Shown here: in pieces, positions 55,462 through 63,012 of the stretch | Numbering within the stretch: the first letter of the stretch is position 1 | How the letters are laid out: each line of letters begins with the position of its first letter | Origin: Virgisporangium aliadipatigenens | GTDB lineage: Bacteria; Actinomycetota; Actinomycetes; Mycobacteriales; Micromonosporaceae | DNA: 64,000 nt | Direction of reading: 5' to 3' | NCBI RefSeq assembly: GCF_016863615.1 | Contig: NZ_BOPF01000008.1 | Coordinates: 124,001-188,000 of the forward strand | Program-made: the position numbers and the translations under genes | The notes under the pieces: generated by a model | Told to the model about the DNA's origin: nothing | What the model saw: only the letters and a program-made list of their open reading frames with translations | Databases searched by the model: none

Positions 55462-57828
55462 TCACGACGACTTCGGCCGTGTCCACTGCCGGGCGAGGTC
55501 GGTCGCCATCACGCGATTCAGGGATAGCTTCTCCACGAGGCCGTTGTCGATCAGCTTGACGAGCGCTGACGCCAAGGTGCCCTTCGGGATGGGCTTCTGG
55601 TCGACTTCCTTGCGTCTTTCATTGATCCATGCGCGCAGTTCCGTCCTCGTAGCACCGTCTGCTTCGTCCCCGTGATCAAGGAGAGCGGTCAGGGCGTCGT
55701 GCTGGGCTGTGGCCAGGTTCGCCACGAAGTCCGGCGTGTGGACCGGCGTCGGGTCGACGAACGGGTTCCACGGCCGAAGCGCCAGCGACGACAGCGGACG
55801 ACCGGTATCCGGGTCGGTGCCGAGGTCGACGACGTCCAGTTGGATCGGGAACCTCGTCGTCTCGTCGTCGTCCTTCTGCTTGTCCATGCTGATCGTGGCC
55901 GTCAGCGCCGACCGCTCTTTTTTCTTGGTCGGCCGGTCCACACGGATCTCGGTGTCCTGTGCACCGTCGAGGGCCGACGATCCGCGGGCATCCTCGCCGT
56001 TACGCCCTATGTGGTGGACGACCAGCACACAGGCGCCGGTCGCCTCTTTGAGCTTGCGCACCGCTTCTACGAACAGGCCCATCGCCGTCGCGCTGCTCTC
56101 TTCCAGGCCGACAGTGATGCGCGCCTGCGTGTCGAGCACGATCAGCACCGGCATAAGTCGTCGGCACGCCTCGATCAGTACGGACCAGGCGCTCGGGTCG
56201 CCGGCCTGAACGGGCTCGGGCAGGAAGCGCACGTCCTCGACCCGCCGCCCGTAGGTCGCCTCCCACGCCTTCACCCGAAGCGGCAAACCCCGACGCCCTT
56301 CAGCCGCGACGTACACCACGCGGCCCCGATGGACCGGTTTGCCGCGCCAGTCGAGGCCGGTGGCTATGTGGCACGCCCAGTCGAGGGCAACGAACGACTT
56401 GAAGCCACCCGGCACCCCGATGCACCAGCATTCCGACTCAAGCGCGAGAACGTCTCGGATCAGGTGCTTCGGCAGCGGGACATGATCCAGCGCATCCCTG
56501 TCGAGCATCTTCGCCATCAGCGCGTCGACAGGATCGACCTGTGGTCCGGGTGTCCACTGCTGCGGTATCCCGGGCGCCGTCGCAGGGGGCGCGTCGGGAA
56601 CTCGTGTCGCCATCCAGTCAGCGGGCGTGCTTAGTCCGGAACGGATCGTCGCCAAGCACTGCTCCTCGCCCTTGTCGGCTAGGGTGCCGCACTGCTGGGC
56701 GAGGCCCATCAGCCGCTCGACGATCTGCTCGTCCGTCCAGTGGCTGCCTCGGAAGCGCCGCATCACGCACGCCGCGTCGTTCAGAAGGTTGTTGCGACCG
56801 TGTCCATGTCGGCTGTTCGCCAGCTTCTCCAGCGTCGGGGCGCAGAAAGCCTCGGCCTCCGCCATCGTGAAACGCCGCTCAGCGTCTTCCACCAGTGGAA
56901 TGGCGGGTAGGCCGGGCGGAGCCGGCAATGGCGACCCGTCCGCCGCCACCGGTGCCGCAGGTACACCGCCAGCCGTCGGTGGCGACGTCGGCGGGGTCAG
57001 CCAGGGGAGAGCAGTGCCGCCGCTGCTCGCCTGACTGGGGATGTAGGCGAACGGCCGCCCGCCCGTGATGTTCCAACGCGCCTCGGCCGCCGTCAGCGCG
57101 TCCTCCAACTCCTGGTAGGTGTACTTGCGTCCGCCGCCCCCGACAACACGACATAGCGCCTCCTGCACCCCTTCCTGGACGCACTTGCGGTTCACGGACC
57201 CCGGCACGCGCATCACCCGCGCGAGATCCCTCGTCGTGTCGAGGTGGCGCCGGTTCTTCTGCCACACGTGGTGCGCGACGGCATGCCAGCGTCCGGCGAA
57301 CTTGGTGCCGTACGCCAGTTCCTCGGGTGTCGCCAGCGGGATCGGCTTGTCGGGCAGCCAGTACGGGTTCAGACCGCCGCCGCTGTCGACCCAGTAGGAC
57401 GGCTCGGGCAGGCCCGTTTCGGCGAACAGGGCGCGGATCTCGTCAGCGCTGGCCGGCAGCGGGTCCTGCGGCTCGCCGTTGGCGTTGAACGGTTCCCGCT
57501 TGTGCCTCGGTCCGGCTATGTCGCCGTCGAGGTTCAGGCATGGAATCGAGAGGCTGTGCACGGACTTGCCGCGCTCGCCAGCACCTGGGAGCGCTCGCAG
57601 CGTCGTGTTCCGGTGCCATACCGAGTCGAGGCCGGGGCACTCGGCCAAGGCCCGTAACTGCGCCACGTAGGCGTCGAGGGAGGTCGCGCTGCCCCACGAT
57701 CCCCTGACCTCCCCGATTACGCGTGACCCGTAGCCGAAGATCGAGGACGGCGGGGCGTCGGCATACACGAGGCGAACGAACCACTCCAGCTCCGCCAGGT
57801 TGGGCAGGACGGTCGTCGGCGCGCTCAT
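55462..57828 (-). CDS. Primase/RepA-type helicase fusion replication protein
   Basis: A 788-residue protein. The N-terminal part (about 1-240) resembles RepB-like archaeo-eukaryotic primases: LNLDGDI acidic pair, VDSGGGLNPYWLPD and RDLARVMRVPGSVN. A linker with a small helical PriCT-like region (about 320-410; HGRNNLLNDAACVMRR) follows. The C-terminal part is a RecA/AAA_25 domain with Walker A GVPGGFKS, Walker B VLIVLDTQ and VHHIGRNGEDARGSSALDG, then a winged-helix-like end. It probably primes and unwinds DNA for element replication. ATG overlaps the upstream gene. Confidence 0.85.
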   Translation of the reverse strand: MSAPTTVLPNLAELEWFVRLVYADAPPSSIFGYGSRVIGEVRGSWGSATSLDAYVAQLRALAECPGLDSVWHRNTTLRALPGAGERGKSVHSLSIPCLNLDGDIAGPRHKREPFNANGEPQDPLPASADEIRALFAETGLPEPSYWVDSGGGLNPYWLPDKPIPLATPEELAYGTKFAGRWHAVAHHVWQKNRRHLDTTRDLARVMRVPGSVNRKCVQEGVQEALCRVVGGGGRKYTYQELEDALTAAEARWNITGGRPFAYIPSQASSGGTALPWLTPPTSPPTAGGVPAAPVAADGSPLPAPPGLPAIPLVEDAERRFTMAEAEAFCAPTLEKLANSRHGHGRNNLLNDAACVMRRFRGSHWTDEQIVERLMGLAQQCGTLADKGEEQCLATIRSGLSTPADWMATRVPDAPPATAPGIPQQWTPGPQVDPVDALMAKMLDRDALDHVPLPKHLIRDVLALESECWCIGVPGGFKSFVALDWACHIATGLDWRGKPVHRGRVVYVAAEGRRGLPLRVKAWEATYGRRVEDVRFLPEPVQAGDPSAWSVLIEACRRLMPVLIVLDTQARITVGLEESSATAMGLFVEAVRKLKEATGACVLVVHHIGRNGEDARGSSALDGAQDTEIRVDRPTKKKERSALTATISMDKQKDDDETTRFPIQLDVVDLGTDPDTGRPLSSLALRPWNPFVDPTPVHTPDFVANLATAQHDALTALLDHGDEADGATRTELRAWINERRKEVDQKPIPKGTLASALVKLIDNGLVEKLSLNRVMATDLARQWTRPKSS

Positions 57829-58427
57829 GGCCGCACCGCCCCGTCGTTGCCGGCCAGCGGCACGAGCGGCGGGCCGAGCAGCTCGACGTCGAACGGTCCC
57901 CGGTGCTCGAACCAGCCGGCCTCGACGAACCGGTTACCGATCTCCTTGCGCCACGGGCCACGTACACCGGCCCAGAGCAGGCAGACGAGTTCACCGAACA
58001 GCGGCTCGTCGTTCGGCCCTCGCCATCCGCGACCAGGAGTCTCGGAGCGCGGCACGCCGGTGTGACGGAACATGCCGTCGCTGTCCGCGAAGCCGGCCAG
58101 GCGCGCGATGACAGCGCACGAGAACCAGTACCGGCCGTTGCCGCGTTCGAGGAGGTACGGCGCCCCCAAGCCGAACAGACGCAGACGAGCGACCGACAGC
58201 TGCAGACCCGATGCCGCAGCCGAGCTGGCGTAGCTGGCCGGCGTGAGGCGAGCGCGCAGGCACTCGTCGGTCGAGTCGAGGAACACTCGGTCGCCCAGCG
58301 CGCTGGGCCCGAACAGCCCGGCTTCCGGACTACTGCGAGGTGCGCGCCGACCCGTAGAATCGGGCTGACCTGCAGTCAGTTCGTGATCGCCGCCTTCTTC
58401 GCCGGGGGCGGCTTTCTCGTCTCTCAT
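57825..58427 (-). CDS. Uncharacterised element protein
   Basis: A 200-residue protein with a charged N-terminus (about 45 residues) and a folded part containing LFGLGAPYLLERGNGRYWFSCAVIARL and LVCLLWAGVRGPWRKEIGNRF. No family was recognised. It overlaps the genes on both sides by ATGA and so belongs to the minus-strand operon leading to the primase-helicase, suggesting a replication-related job. Confidence 0.65.
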   Translation of the reverse strand: MRDEKAAPGEEGGDHELTAGQPDSTGRRAPRSSPEAGLFGPSALGDRVFLDSTDECLRARLTPASYASSAAASGLQLSVARLRLFGLGAPYLLERGNGRYWFSCAVIARLAGFADSDGMFRHTGVPRSETPGRGWRGPNDEPLFGELVCLLWAGVRGPWRKEIGNRFVEAGWFEHRGPFDVELLGPPLVPLAGNDGAVRP

Positions 58428-58660
58428 GACCCGTTCGCCTCCGTCCCGGACTCGGGAGCGGAGAACAGGCCGCGCAGCTTCGCGATCTGCTCGGGCGTGA
58501 GTGCCGGCGCGCGATCGACCAGCTTCTGGATGGCGATGTCGGTGCGCTGCTTCTCACTCGTCGCCCAGCGTGCCCTGGCGGCGGCTCGGGCCTGCTCGGA
58601 TGAGTAGTTGCGGCGACGGGGGCGTGGCCTGTCGGGAGTCTGAGTAGCTACGTCGGACAC
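58424..58660 (-). CDS. Small basic element protein
   Basis: The 78-residue protein has a basic N-terminal half (RPRPRRRNYSSEQARAAARARW) and then ALTPEQIAKLRGLF. The ARARWAT pattern recalls small actinophage proteins of unknown function. GTG has GGAGA seven bases upstream. It is the first gene of the minus-strand operon with the primase-helicase; a regulatory or DNA-binding role is only a guess. Confidence 0.6.
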   Translation of the reverse strand: MSDVATQTPDRPRPRRRNYSSEQARAAARARWATSEKQRTDIAIQKLVDRAPALTPEQIAKLRGLFSAPESGTEANGS

Positions 58661-59231
58661 GGCAGTCTCCTGCTCGCTCGAAACGATGAAGGTCCGCGTC
58701 CCGCCCGACGCCCTCTGTCGTCGAACGCCCGGGTTCCGTGCGCCGGGATGTGCCCTTCCAGTTCCGTGCGGTAGGCCTCTGACCTAGCCGGACGGCTCCG
58801 GGGCTAGCTGCGTGGGAGACAGCGTCACGCATTGTGGATGCGTTTAGCAAGAGGTGGTTCCATCAAGGCGCCGAATCCAGACGTTCGCAGAAGAACCAGT
58901 CGCGACGCTAGACGCTGGCGTCTGGCGTGTTCGCGTCACCAGCTCGATGGATCCCTTGATAGTAAAGACAATAGCCGAGGCAACTTCGCGGAAGCCTTAC
59001 GTAGCAACACTTCTCCCGTCGGAAGTTCTGAGAAGTGCCCTGGCCGGCACCCCCGGGACCGAAGGTCAGACTTATACGTAGAGTGATCGACGCTCAGGCG
59101 ACGCGCTTCGATATGTGTCAACCTCAAGATTTGGTTGCGGGGGTGCGGGGGTGCGGCGGTTGCCGTCGAACCGCATCGACATCGACAGAAACGCGAGACT
59201 GCACGACGCGAGCGCGCGCAGGCTGAACGGC
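58661..59231. other. Divergent intergenic region of the element
   Basis: This 570-base region separates the minus-strand replication operon from the plus-strand PASTA gene. It is relatively AT-rich between about 58850 and 59110 and must hold promoters for both directions, though none was clear. It also contains the doubtful frame at 58854-59081. No tRNA or strong hairpin was seen. Confidence 0.5.
58854..59081 (+). CDS. Doubtful small protein in an AT-richer patch
   Basis: A 75-codon frame starting with GTG after AGAG reads RIQTFAEEPVATLDAGVW and RVRVTSSMDPLIVKTIAEA before ending GTEGQTYT. It uses codons such as ATA, GTA and AGA that are rare in the rest of the window, and third-position GC is low. 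It could be a small regulator or excision factor acquired from elsewhere, or not a gene. Overlapping frames on both strands are no better. Confidence 0.3.
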   Translation: MVPSRRRIQTFAEEPVATLDAGVWRVRVTSSMDPLIVKTIAEATSRKPYVATLLPSEVLRSALAGTPGTEGQTYT

Positions 59232-59807
59232 ATGAGCGGATCTCACGACATGCCGCCGCCCCCGCCCCCGCCGCCGCCCGGCGGCTACGGTCCGCCTCCG
59301 CAGTACGGAGGCCAGCCGAACTGGCAACAGGGCGGCCAGGCGCTGCGCGGGCGCAACAAGAAGCCGCTGCTGATTGGCGGCGGCGTCGCCGGGGTCCTCC
59401 TGCTCCTGTGCTGCCTCGGGGCGATGGTCACCGCGATCAACGGGAACGACGGCAAGGACGCCGCCTCGACAACCGTCACGACCGCCGCCGTCCCCCCGGT
59501 GGCCACCACTCGGGGCGCCGCGCCGCCCGAGGCTCCCGCACGAACCACGGAAGCGGCGCCGAGCCCGACACCCTCGACCGCCGCCGTCGCCACGATGCCG
59601 AACCTGGTCGGCAAGAACGCCGCCGTCGCCGAGGACGAGCTGAAGCGCGCCGGGTTCACCAACATTCAGATGGCCAGCGGCGACCCGAACTCGTCGGTCG
59701 TGCTGCTGGCCGCCAACTGGAAGGTCACCGACCAGAGCGCCAAGGCGGGCGAGCAACTGCCGGGCGACACGCTGATCGTCCTGACCTGCGTGAAGATCGC
59801 AGCCTGA
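59232..59807 (+). CDS. Single-pass membrane protein with PASTA domain
   Basis: A 191-residue protein. The N-terminal tail is Pro/Gly-rich (nine consecutive prolines, then GGYGPPPQYGG), then KKPLLIGGGVAGVLLLLCCLGAMV forms the membrane segment near residues 45-67. A Thr/Ala/Pro linker leads to one PASTA domain (about 123-191; MPNLVGKNAAVAEDELKRAGF, GEQLPGDTLIVLTC). PASTA domains bind peptidoglycan fragments. A phage-borne copy may act at the cell surface during lysogeny. ATG at 59232 was chosen; a longer frame exists upstream. Confidence 0.8.
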   Translation: MSGSHDMPPPPPPPPPGGYGPPPQYGGQPNWQQGGQALRGRNKKPLLIGGGVAGVLLLLCCLGAMVTAINGNDGKDAASTTVTTAAVPPVATTRGAAPPEAPARTTEAAPSPTPSTAAVATMPNLVGKNAAVAEDELKRAGFTNIQMASGDPNSSVVLLAANWKVTDQSAKAGEQLPGDTLIVLTCVKIAA

Positions 59808-59823
59808 CCCGAAGGGCGGAAGC

Positions 59824-60126
59824 ATGAGTTCATACACGATCAGGATCGGCGGGCCCCACATCCTGTGGGTGATCGGCCCGGCGGAAGGAGCGCACGCAAC
59901 CGTCAGGCGCAACGGGGAAGATATCGCCTCCGCTCGCAGAATCACCGGGAGCCCGTTCCTGCTGATCGCGCCGGACCTCAGCGTCGGCGACGTAATCAGC
60001 ACGGTGCCAGAGGACGCCTGGCTTTCCGTGTATCAGCACTGTGAAGGCAGCGATACTGCAGCGGATTGGGGCGAACGGGTCGCAAAGAGCGGCGGCCGAT
60101 CGGCTTCCGGGAGCCCTTCGCAATAG
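59824..60126 (+). CDS. Uncharacterised element protein
   Basis: The 100-residue protein begins SSYTIRIGGPHILWVIGPAEG and looks like a small beta-rich domain (RITGSPFLLIAPDLSVGDVI), with a Ser/Gly-rich end. No family was recognised. ATG follows the PASTA stop by 16 bases with GCGGAAG upstream, so the two are likely cotranscribed. Confidence 0.55.
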   Translation: MSSYTIRIGGPHILWVIGPAEGAHATVRRNGEDIASARRITGSPFLLIAPDLSVGDVISTVPEDAWLSVYQHCEGSDTAADWGERVAKSGGRSASGSPSQ

Positions 60127-60271
60127 CTGACGACGTCTCAGCGCCGGTCGATTCGATCGTCTCGGGACGGTGTTCTTGTGTAGCCCGCCCCGGCGGCCCT
60201 CCCGCGCGACTCACGGTCATACTAGATCAACGGCCCAGTCGCACTGCTTTGTAAGAAATCCGACTTAGCGG

Positions 60272-60299
60272 TTGCACGCGCAGATCCGGGCACTACCTT
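60272..60299 (+). promoter_or_regulatory. Promoter of the putative toxin unit
   Basis: TTGCAC at 60272-60277 and TACCTT at 60294-60299 are 16 bases apart, close to the housekeeping consensus. Transcription would start near 60306. A perfect CTCCGC-AAAA-GCGGAG hairpin at 60330-60345 would lie near the 5' end of this RNA. Confidence 0.55.
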
Positions 60300-60395
60300 G
60301 GACAAGTCTCACCTGTCGTGAGCCTTCATCTCCGCAAAAGCGGAGCGTCGCTGCACATCTGTGCGGTGGTGTTGGCTCCCGAAAGGTGGGATGAA

Positions 60396-60482
60396 GTGCC
60401 GCAGTGGTTATCTGATCTTCTTGAGGTTGTGGGATTGTCTCTCGCGATATATCACCTTTGGAAAGATCGAGACAAGAAGTAA
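60396..60482 (+). CDS. Putative Fst-like type I toxin peptide
   Basis: A 28-codon frame reads PQWLSDLLEVVGLSLAIYHLW and then KDRDKK after GTG: a short hydrophobic helix followed by Trp and a charged Lys-rich tail. Spacing of Gly, Ala, Trp and the basic tail matches Fst/Ldr-type type I toxins, as far as I can recall them. AAAGG is nine bases before the GTG; a longer form from GTG at 60369 is possible. It uses TTA, ATA, TAT and AAA codons unlike its neighbours. It sits between a promoter with a 5' hairpin and an intrinsic terminator. Confidence 0.5.
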   Translation: MPQWLSDLLEVVGLSLAIYHLWKDRDKK

Positions 60483-60507
60483 ATATAGAATGAGTAAGTA
60501 TTTACTT
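60477..60507. repeat. AT-rich inverted repeat at the end of the peptide gene
   Basis: AAGTAAATA at 60477-60485 is perfectly complementary to TATTTACTT at 60499-60507, with 13 bases between. The left arm overlaps the stop codon of the peptide gene. It may fold in RNA next to the terminator or bind a protein. Confidence 0.7.
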
Positions 60508-60512
60508 CCAAA

Positions 60513-60535
60513 GGGCCGCTTGTCGGCCCATTTTT
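60513..60535 (+). terminator. Intrinsic terminator with U-tract
   Basis: GGGCCG and CGGCCC form a 6-bp stem with a CTTGT loop, followed by ATTTTTA. This is the only textbook U-tract terminator seen in the window. On the other strand CCCTTTGG follows the stem, so it may also work weakly in reverse. Confidence 0.8.
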
Positions 60536-60638
60536 ATACCCAAAACCGGACAATGCTGCCTGCATGGCCGAGTGGGGGTCCGGATAAGAGTGATTATCGT
60601 GTACGGACACCATCGCTGACGGCACCGCCAGCCAACCG

Positions 60639-61229
60639 CTACTCGACCGCTTCCGTCGTCCGGTACGGGTCGTGGACCACGGGGAAGATCGTCCAGACCT
60701 GCTCGCCGCGTCGAGCGGTAATCCGCAGGCGCATCGGGATGTGCGCGGTCGCCATCCGCACTCTGTATGTCTCACTCGCAGTGCCGTGATCCGGCAATTG
60801 GATAGGGAAGCGAAACAGGTCGCCGACGTTCATGCCACCCGGCCGCATGGTGCGACCCTTGCCGCCCTCCGAGATTTCCAGGACGAAGCACCGGTAGGCC
60901 AAGACGTGCTCACGCTCCACGTGCCGCGTCGTGGCCGGATCATCGAGCCGGCTCGGCCAGAAGTCCGGTACAGCGTCGCGGACCGAGATCTCCACGTCGT
61001 CCAGTCGCGCAAACCCGGGCGGGCCGACGAGCACCAGATCGAGCGTGCGTCCATCCTGCGTGATGGTCGCCGTGAATTGTGGTGTGCGGTCCGCGTGGTG
61101 CCGCTCGTGCTCGATCGCAGCGACAGTGCTCGCGGTCTGGTTCGACTTGCGTGCCGCCGCCCACGAGCCGAAAGCAGCGCCTGCGGCCAGCGCGGTTGCG
61201 ATCGCGCCCAACCAGTCGGTGAAGCTCAC
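60639..61229 (-). CDS. Membrane-anchored protein of unknown function
   Basis: The 196-residue protein has one N-terminal hydrophobic helix (WLGAIATALAAGAAFGSWAA, residues 6-26), a short basic linker and a beta-rich domain containing PQFTATITQDGRTLDLVLVGP and LRITARRGEQVWTIF. Similar proteins occur in actinobacteria without known function. TACCCT on the minus strand (61236-61241), six bases before GTG, suggests a leaderless transcript. It points towards the toxin unit and could be a lysogenic-conversion gene. Confidence 0.65.
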   Translation of the reverse strand: MSFTDWLGAIATALAAGAAFGSWAAARKSNQTASTVAAIEHERHHADRTPQFTATITQDGRTLDLVLVGPPGFARLDDVEISVRDAVPDFWPSRLDDPATTRHVEREHVLAYRCFVLEISEGGKGRTMRPGGMNVGDLFRFPIQLPDHGTASETYRVRMATAHIPMRLRITARRGEQVWTIFPVVHDPYRTTEAVE

Positions 61230-61389
61230 GGACGGAGGGTATGCGACGCCAGCCTTTGTCCCGACGCGCTAAGCGGAGTGCGGGCTCCGCTGTCGCGTTC
61301 CCGGCAGACATCGAGCCCGGTCAGCCGACGTGGGCGATCGACCGCTATCGTGGCGCCGACCTTGTGGACGATCAGGGAGGCGAACAGGC

Positions 61390-61644
61390 GTGGCATCGAT
61401 CGAGGAGATTCTGGGAACGTTGGCTCAGGCGCAGACCGCGATGACCAATGCCGTCGCGGCGGCGGCCGGGGCGAACCAGAAGGCGGGCCAGCTTCAGGCA
61501 CAGCTCGCCGCCCTCGGCGTGCGCGACAAGGCGGCGGCTCTCAACGTCGCCAAGGGCGAGATCGACAAGTACCGCGCCTACCTGGCCGGCGGAACGGAAC
61601 TCGCCAACGCGGCTGTCAACGCGGTCAAGGCTGTCGGCGGTTGA
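61390..61644 (+). CDS. Small Ala-rich helical element protein
   Basis: An 84-residue protein, almost all helical and Ala/Gln-rich (IEEILGTLAQAQTAM, QKAGQLQAQLAALGV), with no cysteine or membrane segment. GTG has GGGAGG eight bases upstream, which decides against a longer frame. It could be a small structural or chaperone-like phage protein; this is a guess. About 140 bases without features follow. Confidence 0.6.
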   Translation: MASIEEILGTLAQAQTAMTNAVAAAAGANQKAGQLQAQLAALGVRDKAAALNVAKGEIDKYRAYLAGGTELANAAVNAVKAVGG

Positions 61645-61785
61645 AGAGCCGGCGGTGACTCGACGAGTTCGCCGCCAACAACTAGCGCGTCGGACGGCAC
61701 GCCGTCACCGCAGAGGACGCCGCGCCTGTCCGGCGACAGCAGGGCCGATGAAGTAGACAGTCCAGCCGACCCGCCCGCCCGCCGG

Positions 61786-61977
61786 ATGCCCAGCCCAGAG
61801 GGAATCGGGTTGGCCGGAGCGGGCGCCGGGTTGTTGGCCTCGCCGTTCGTCGAGTTCCTGCCCCTGGCGGCGAAAATCGGCGTAGGGGTGGCGCTGGCGT
61901 TCCTCGGCGCGGTCAGTGCTGGACAATCCTGGTTCATGAAACGGCAAGAGCAGCGGAGGAGCCGACGTGAAGATTGA
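61786..61977 (+). CDS. Small membrane protein, holin-like topology
   Basis: A 63-residue protein with two hydrophobic segments (GIGLAGAGAGLLASPFVEFL and KIGVGVALAFLGAVSAG) and a charged C-terminal tail (KRQEQRRSRRED), the layout of small phage holins. No lysin gene is adjacent in the window, so lysis function is unproven. The RBS is weak. The stop overlaps the next gene by 11 bases. Confidence 0.55.
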   Translation: MPSPEGIGLAGAGAGLLASPFVEFLPLAAKIGVGVALAFLGAVSAGQSWFMKRQEQRRSRRED

Positions 61978-62407
61978 CGGCCAGGTGGAGCCGATCCTCC
62001 GCAAGCTGTTCGCTGGAGCGGTTCGCCGCGATCCTGAGCAGATCACTACGCAGATCCAGGCCTTGGGCAGCGACGACGCCGTGCGCAAGGCTGTCGAGCT
62101 GGCCATCGCGGTCACCGGGTACGTGCTCCTCGACGTCCACGGCGGCAAACCGACCGACGAGCAGCTGCGGGTGATCGCCGACGACATGGCCCGCATCGAG
62201 GAGTGGGCAGGCTTCAGCGCTGAAGAGATCGGCACGTTCCTGTCGCGAGTGGTGGCCGGTGAACCGCTCGCCGGTGCACTGCCGCAAGACACGGCGACGA
62301 TGCTGACGTTCATCGTTCCGGGCGTCCTGCTCTCCGGGTTTCGGACGAAGCCGGAGAACTGGTGGGACTACCTCGACCGCGCCGAGGCGGCGATCGAACG
62401 CGGCTGA
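61967..62407 (+). CDS. Uncharacterised helical element protein
   Basis: The 146-residue protein is mainly helical and acidic (VRKAVELAIAVTGYVLLDVHGG, IADDMARIEEWAGF, GFRTKPENWWDYLDRAEAAIE). No family was recognised. GTG has GGAGGA six bases upstream and overlaps the small membrane gene, so the two are coupled. It ends 67 bases from a converging gene. Confidence 0.6.
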   Translation: MKIDGQVEPILRKLFAGAVRRDPEQITTQIQALGSDDAVRKAVELAIAVTGYVLLDVHGGKPTDEQLRVIADDMARIEEWAGFSAEEIGTFLSRVVAGEPLAGALPQDTATMLTFIVPGVLLSGFRTKPENWWDYLDRAEAAIERG

Positions 62408-62474
62408 GAACGTCGCCGGGGTACCTGGCCGCCGACGATCTGTACGCGCTTCGGTCCGGTGTTCGTCTCGGCCA

Positions 62475-63011
62475 TCAGTCGTCGTCTCCCTCGCTCCACT
62501 CGCCGGTGACGACGGGATGCGCGTCGGTCCCGTCGTCGAGCACTACCCGGTCGGCGAGGAACGTCGTGGCTTTGTCAGCGATGCCCGGTGCTTGGACGGT
62601 CAGCGCGGCACGACCGATGATCTGCTCGACGACGAACTTCGAGAGGTCGGCGCGTACCTTCGGATCGACGTCGGGCGACTCGATCAGGTCCCGGATGACG
62701 CGCACCGCCGAGCCGACGCACCCGAAGATCTCGTGTCGGGTCAGGTCGGCGCCGCGCCGGATCGCCTCGTCGAGCACGTACTTCCTGATGTGCTTCGGTG
62801 GCGTGCCGGTGAAGGTGCCGTTCTTGTCGCGCGGCTGGCCTCGGCTCAGTTCCTCCAGGTCCCAGTTTTCCAGTCGCGGGTACCCGGTGGCGTAGAGCGC
62901 TTCGAGGTCGGCCATCGAATCCCGACCGCGCCGGGCGAGGCGCTTCATGACCGCGTCCCGGGTGGCTGGCCGCTGTGCCTTGCCGTTGCGTGCTCCAGGT
63001 CGTGCGGGCAT
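62475..63011 (-). CDS. Phage protein, possibly terminase small subunit
   Basis: A 178-residue protein with a basic N-terminus (ARPGARNGKAQRPATRDAV), a central KHIRKYVLDEAIRRGADL, and VIRDLIESPDVDPKVRADLSKF followed by VVEQIIGRA. The last pattern, a helical repeat ending in a G-R/K motif, recalls small terminases and related phage DNA-binding proteins. Evidence is weak. It begins one base after the tailspike-like gene on the same strand, so it is in the late operon. Confidence 0.4.
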   Translation of the reverse strand: MPARPGARNGKAQRPATRDAVMKRLARRGRDSMADLEALYATGYPRLENWDLEELSRGQPRDKNGTFTGTPPKHIRKYVLDEAIRRGADLTRHEIFGCVGSAVRVIRDLIESPDVDPKVRADLSKFVVEQIIGRAALTVQAPGIADKATTFLADRVVLDDGTDAHPVVTGEWSEGDDD

Positions 63012-63012
63012 G

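Noticed and set aside
60391-60789. ATG frame overlapping the putative toxin (begins MKCRSGYLIF)
   Set aside because: The ATG lies directly on the RBS-like sequence, and the frame passes through the terminator and antisense to the next gene.
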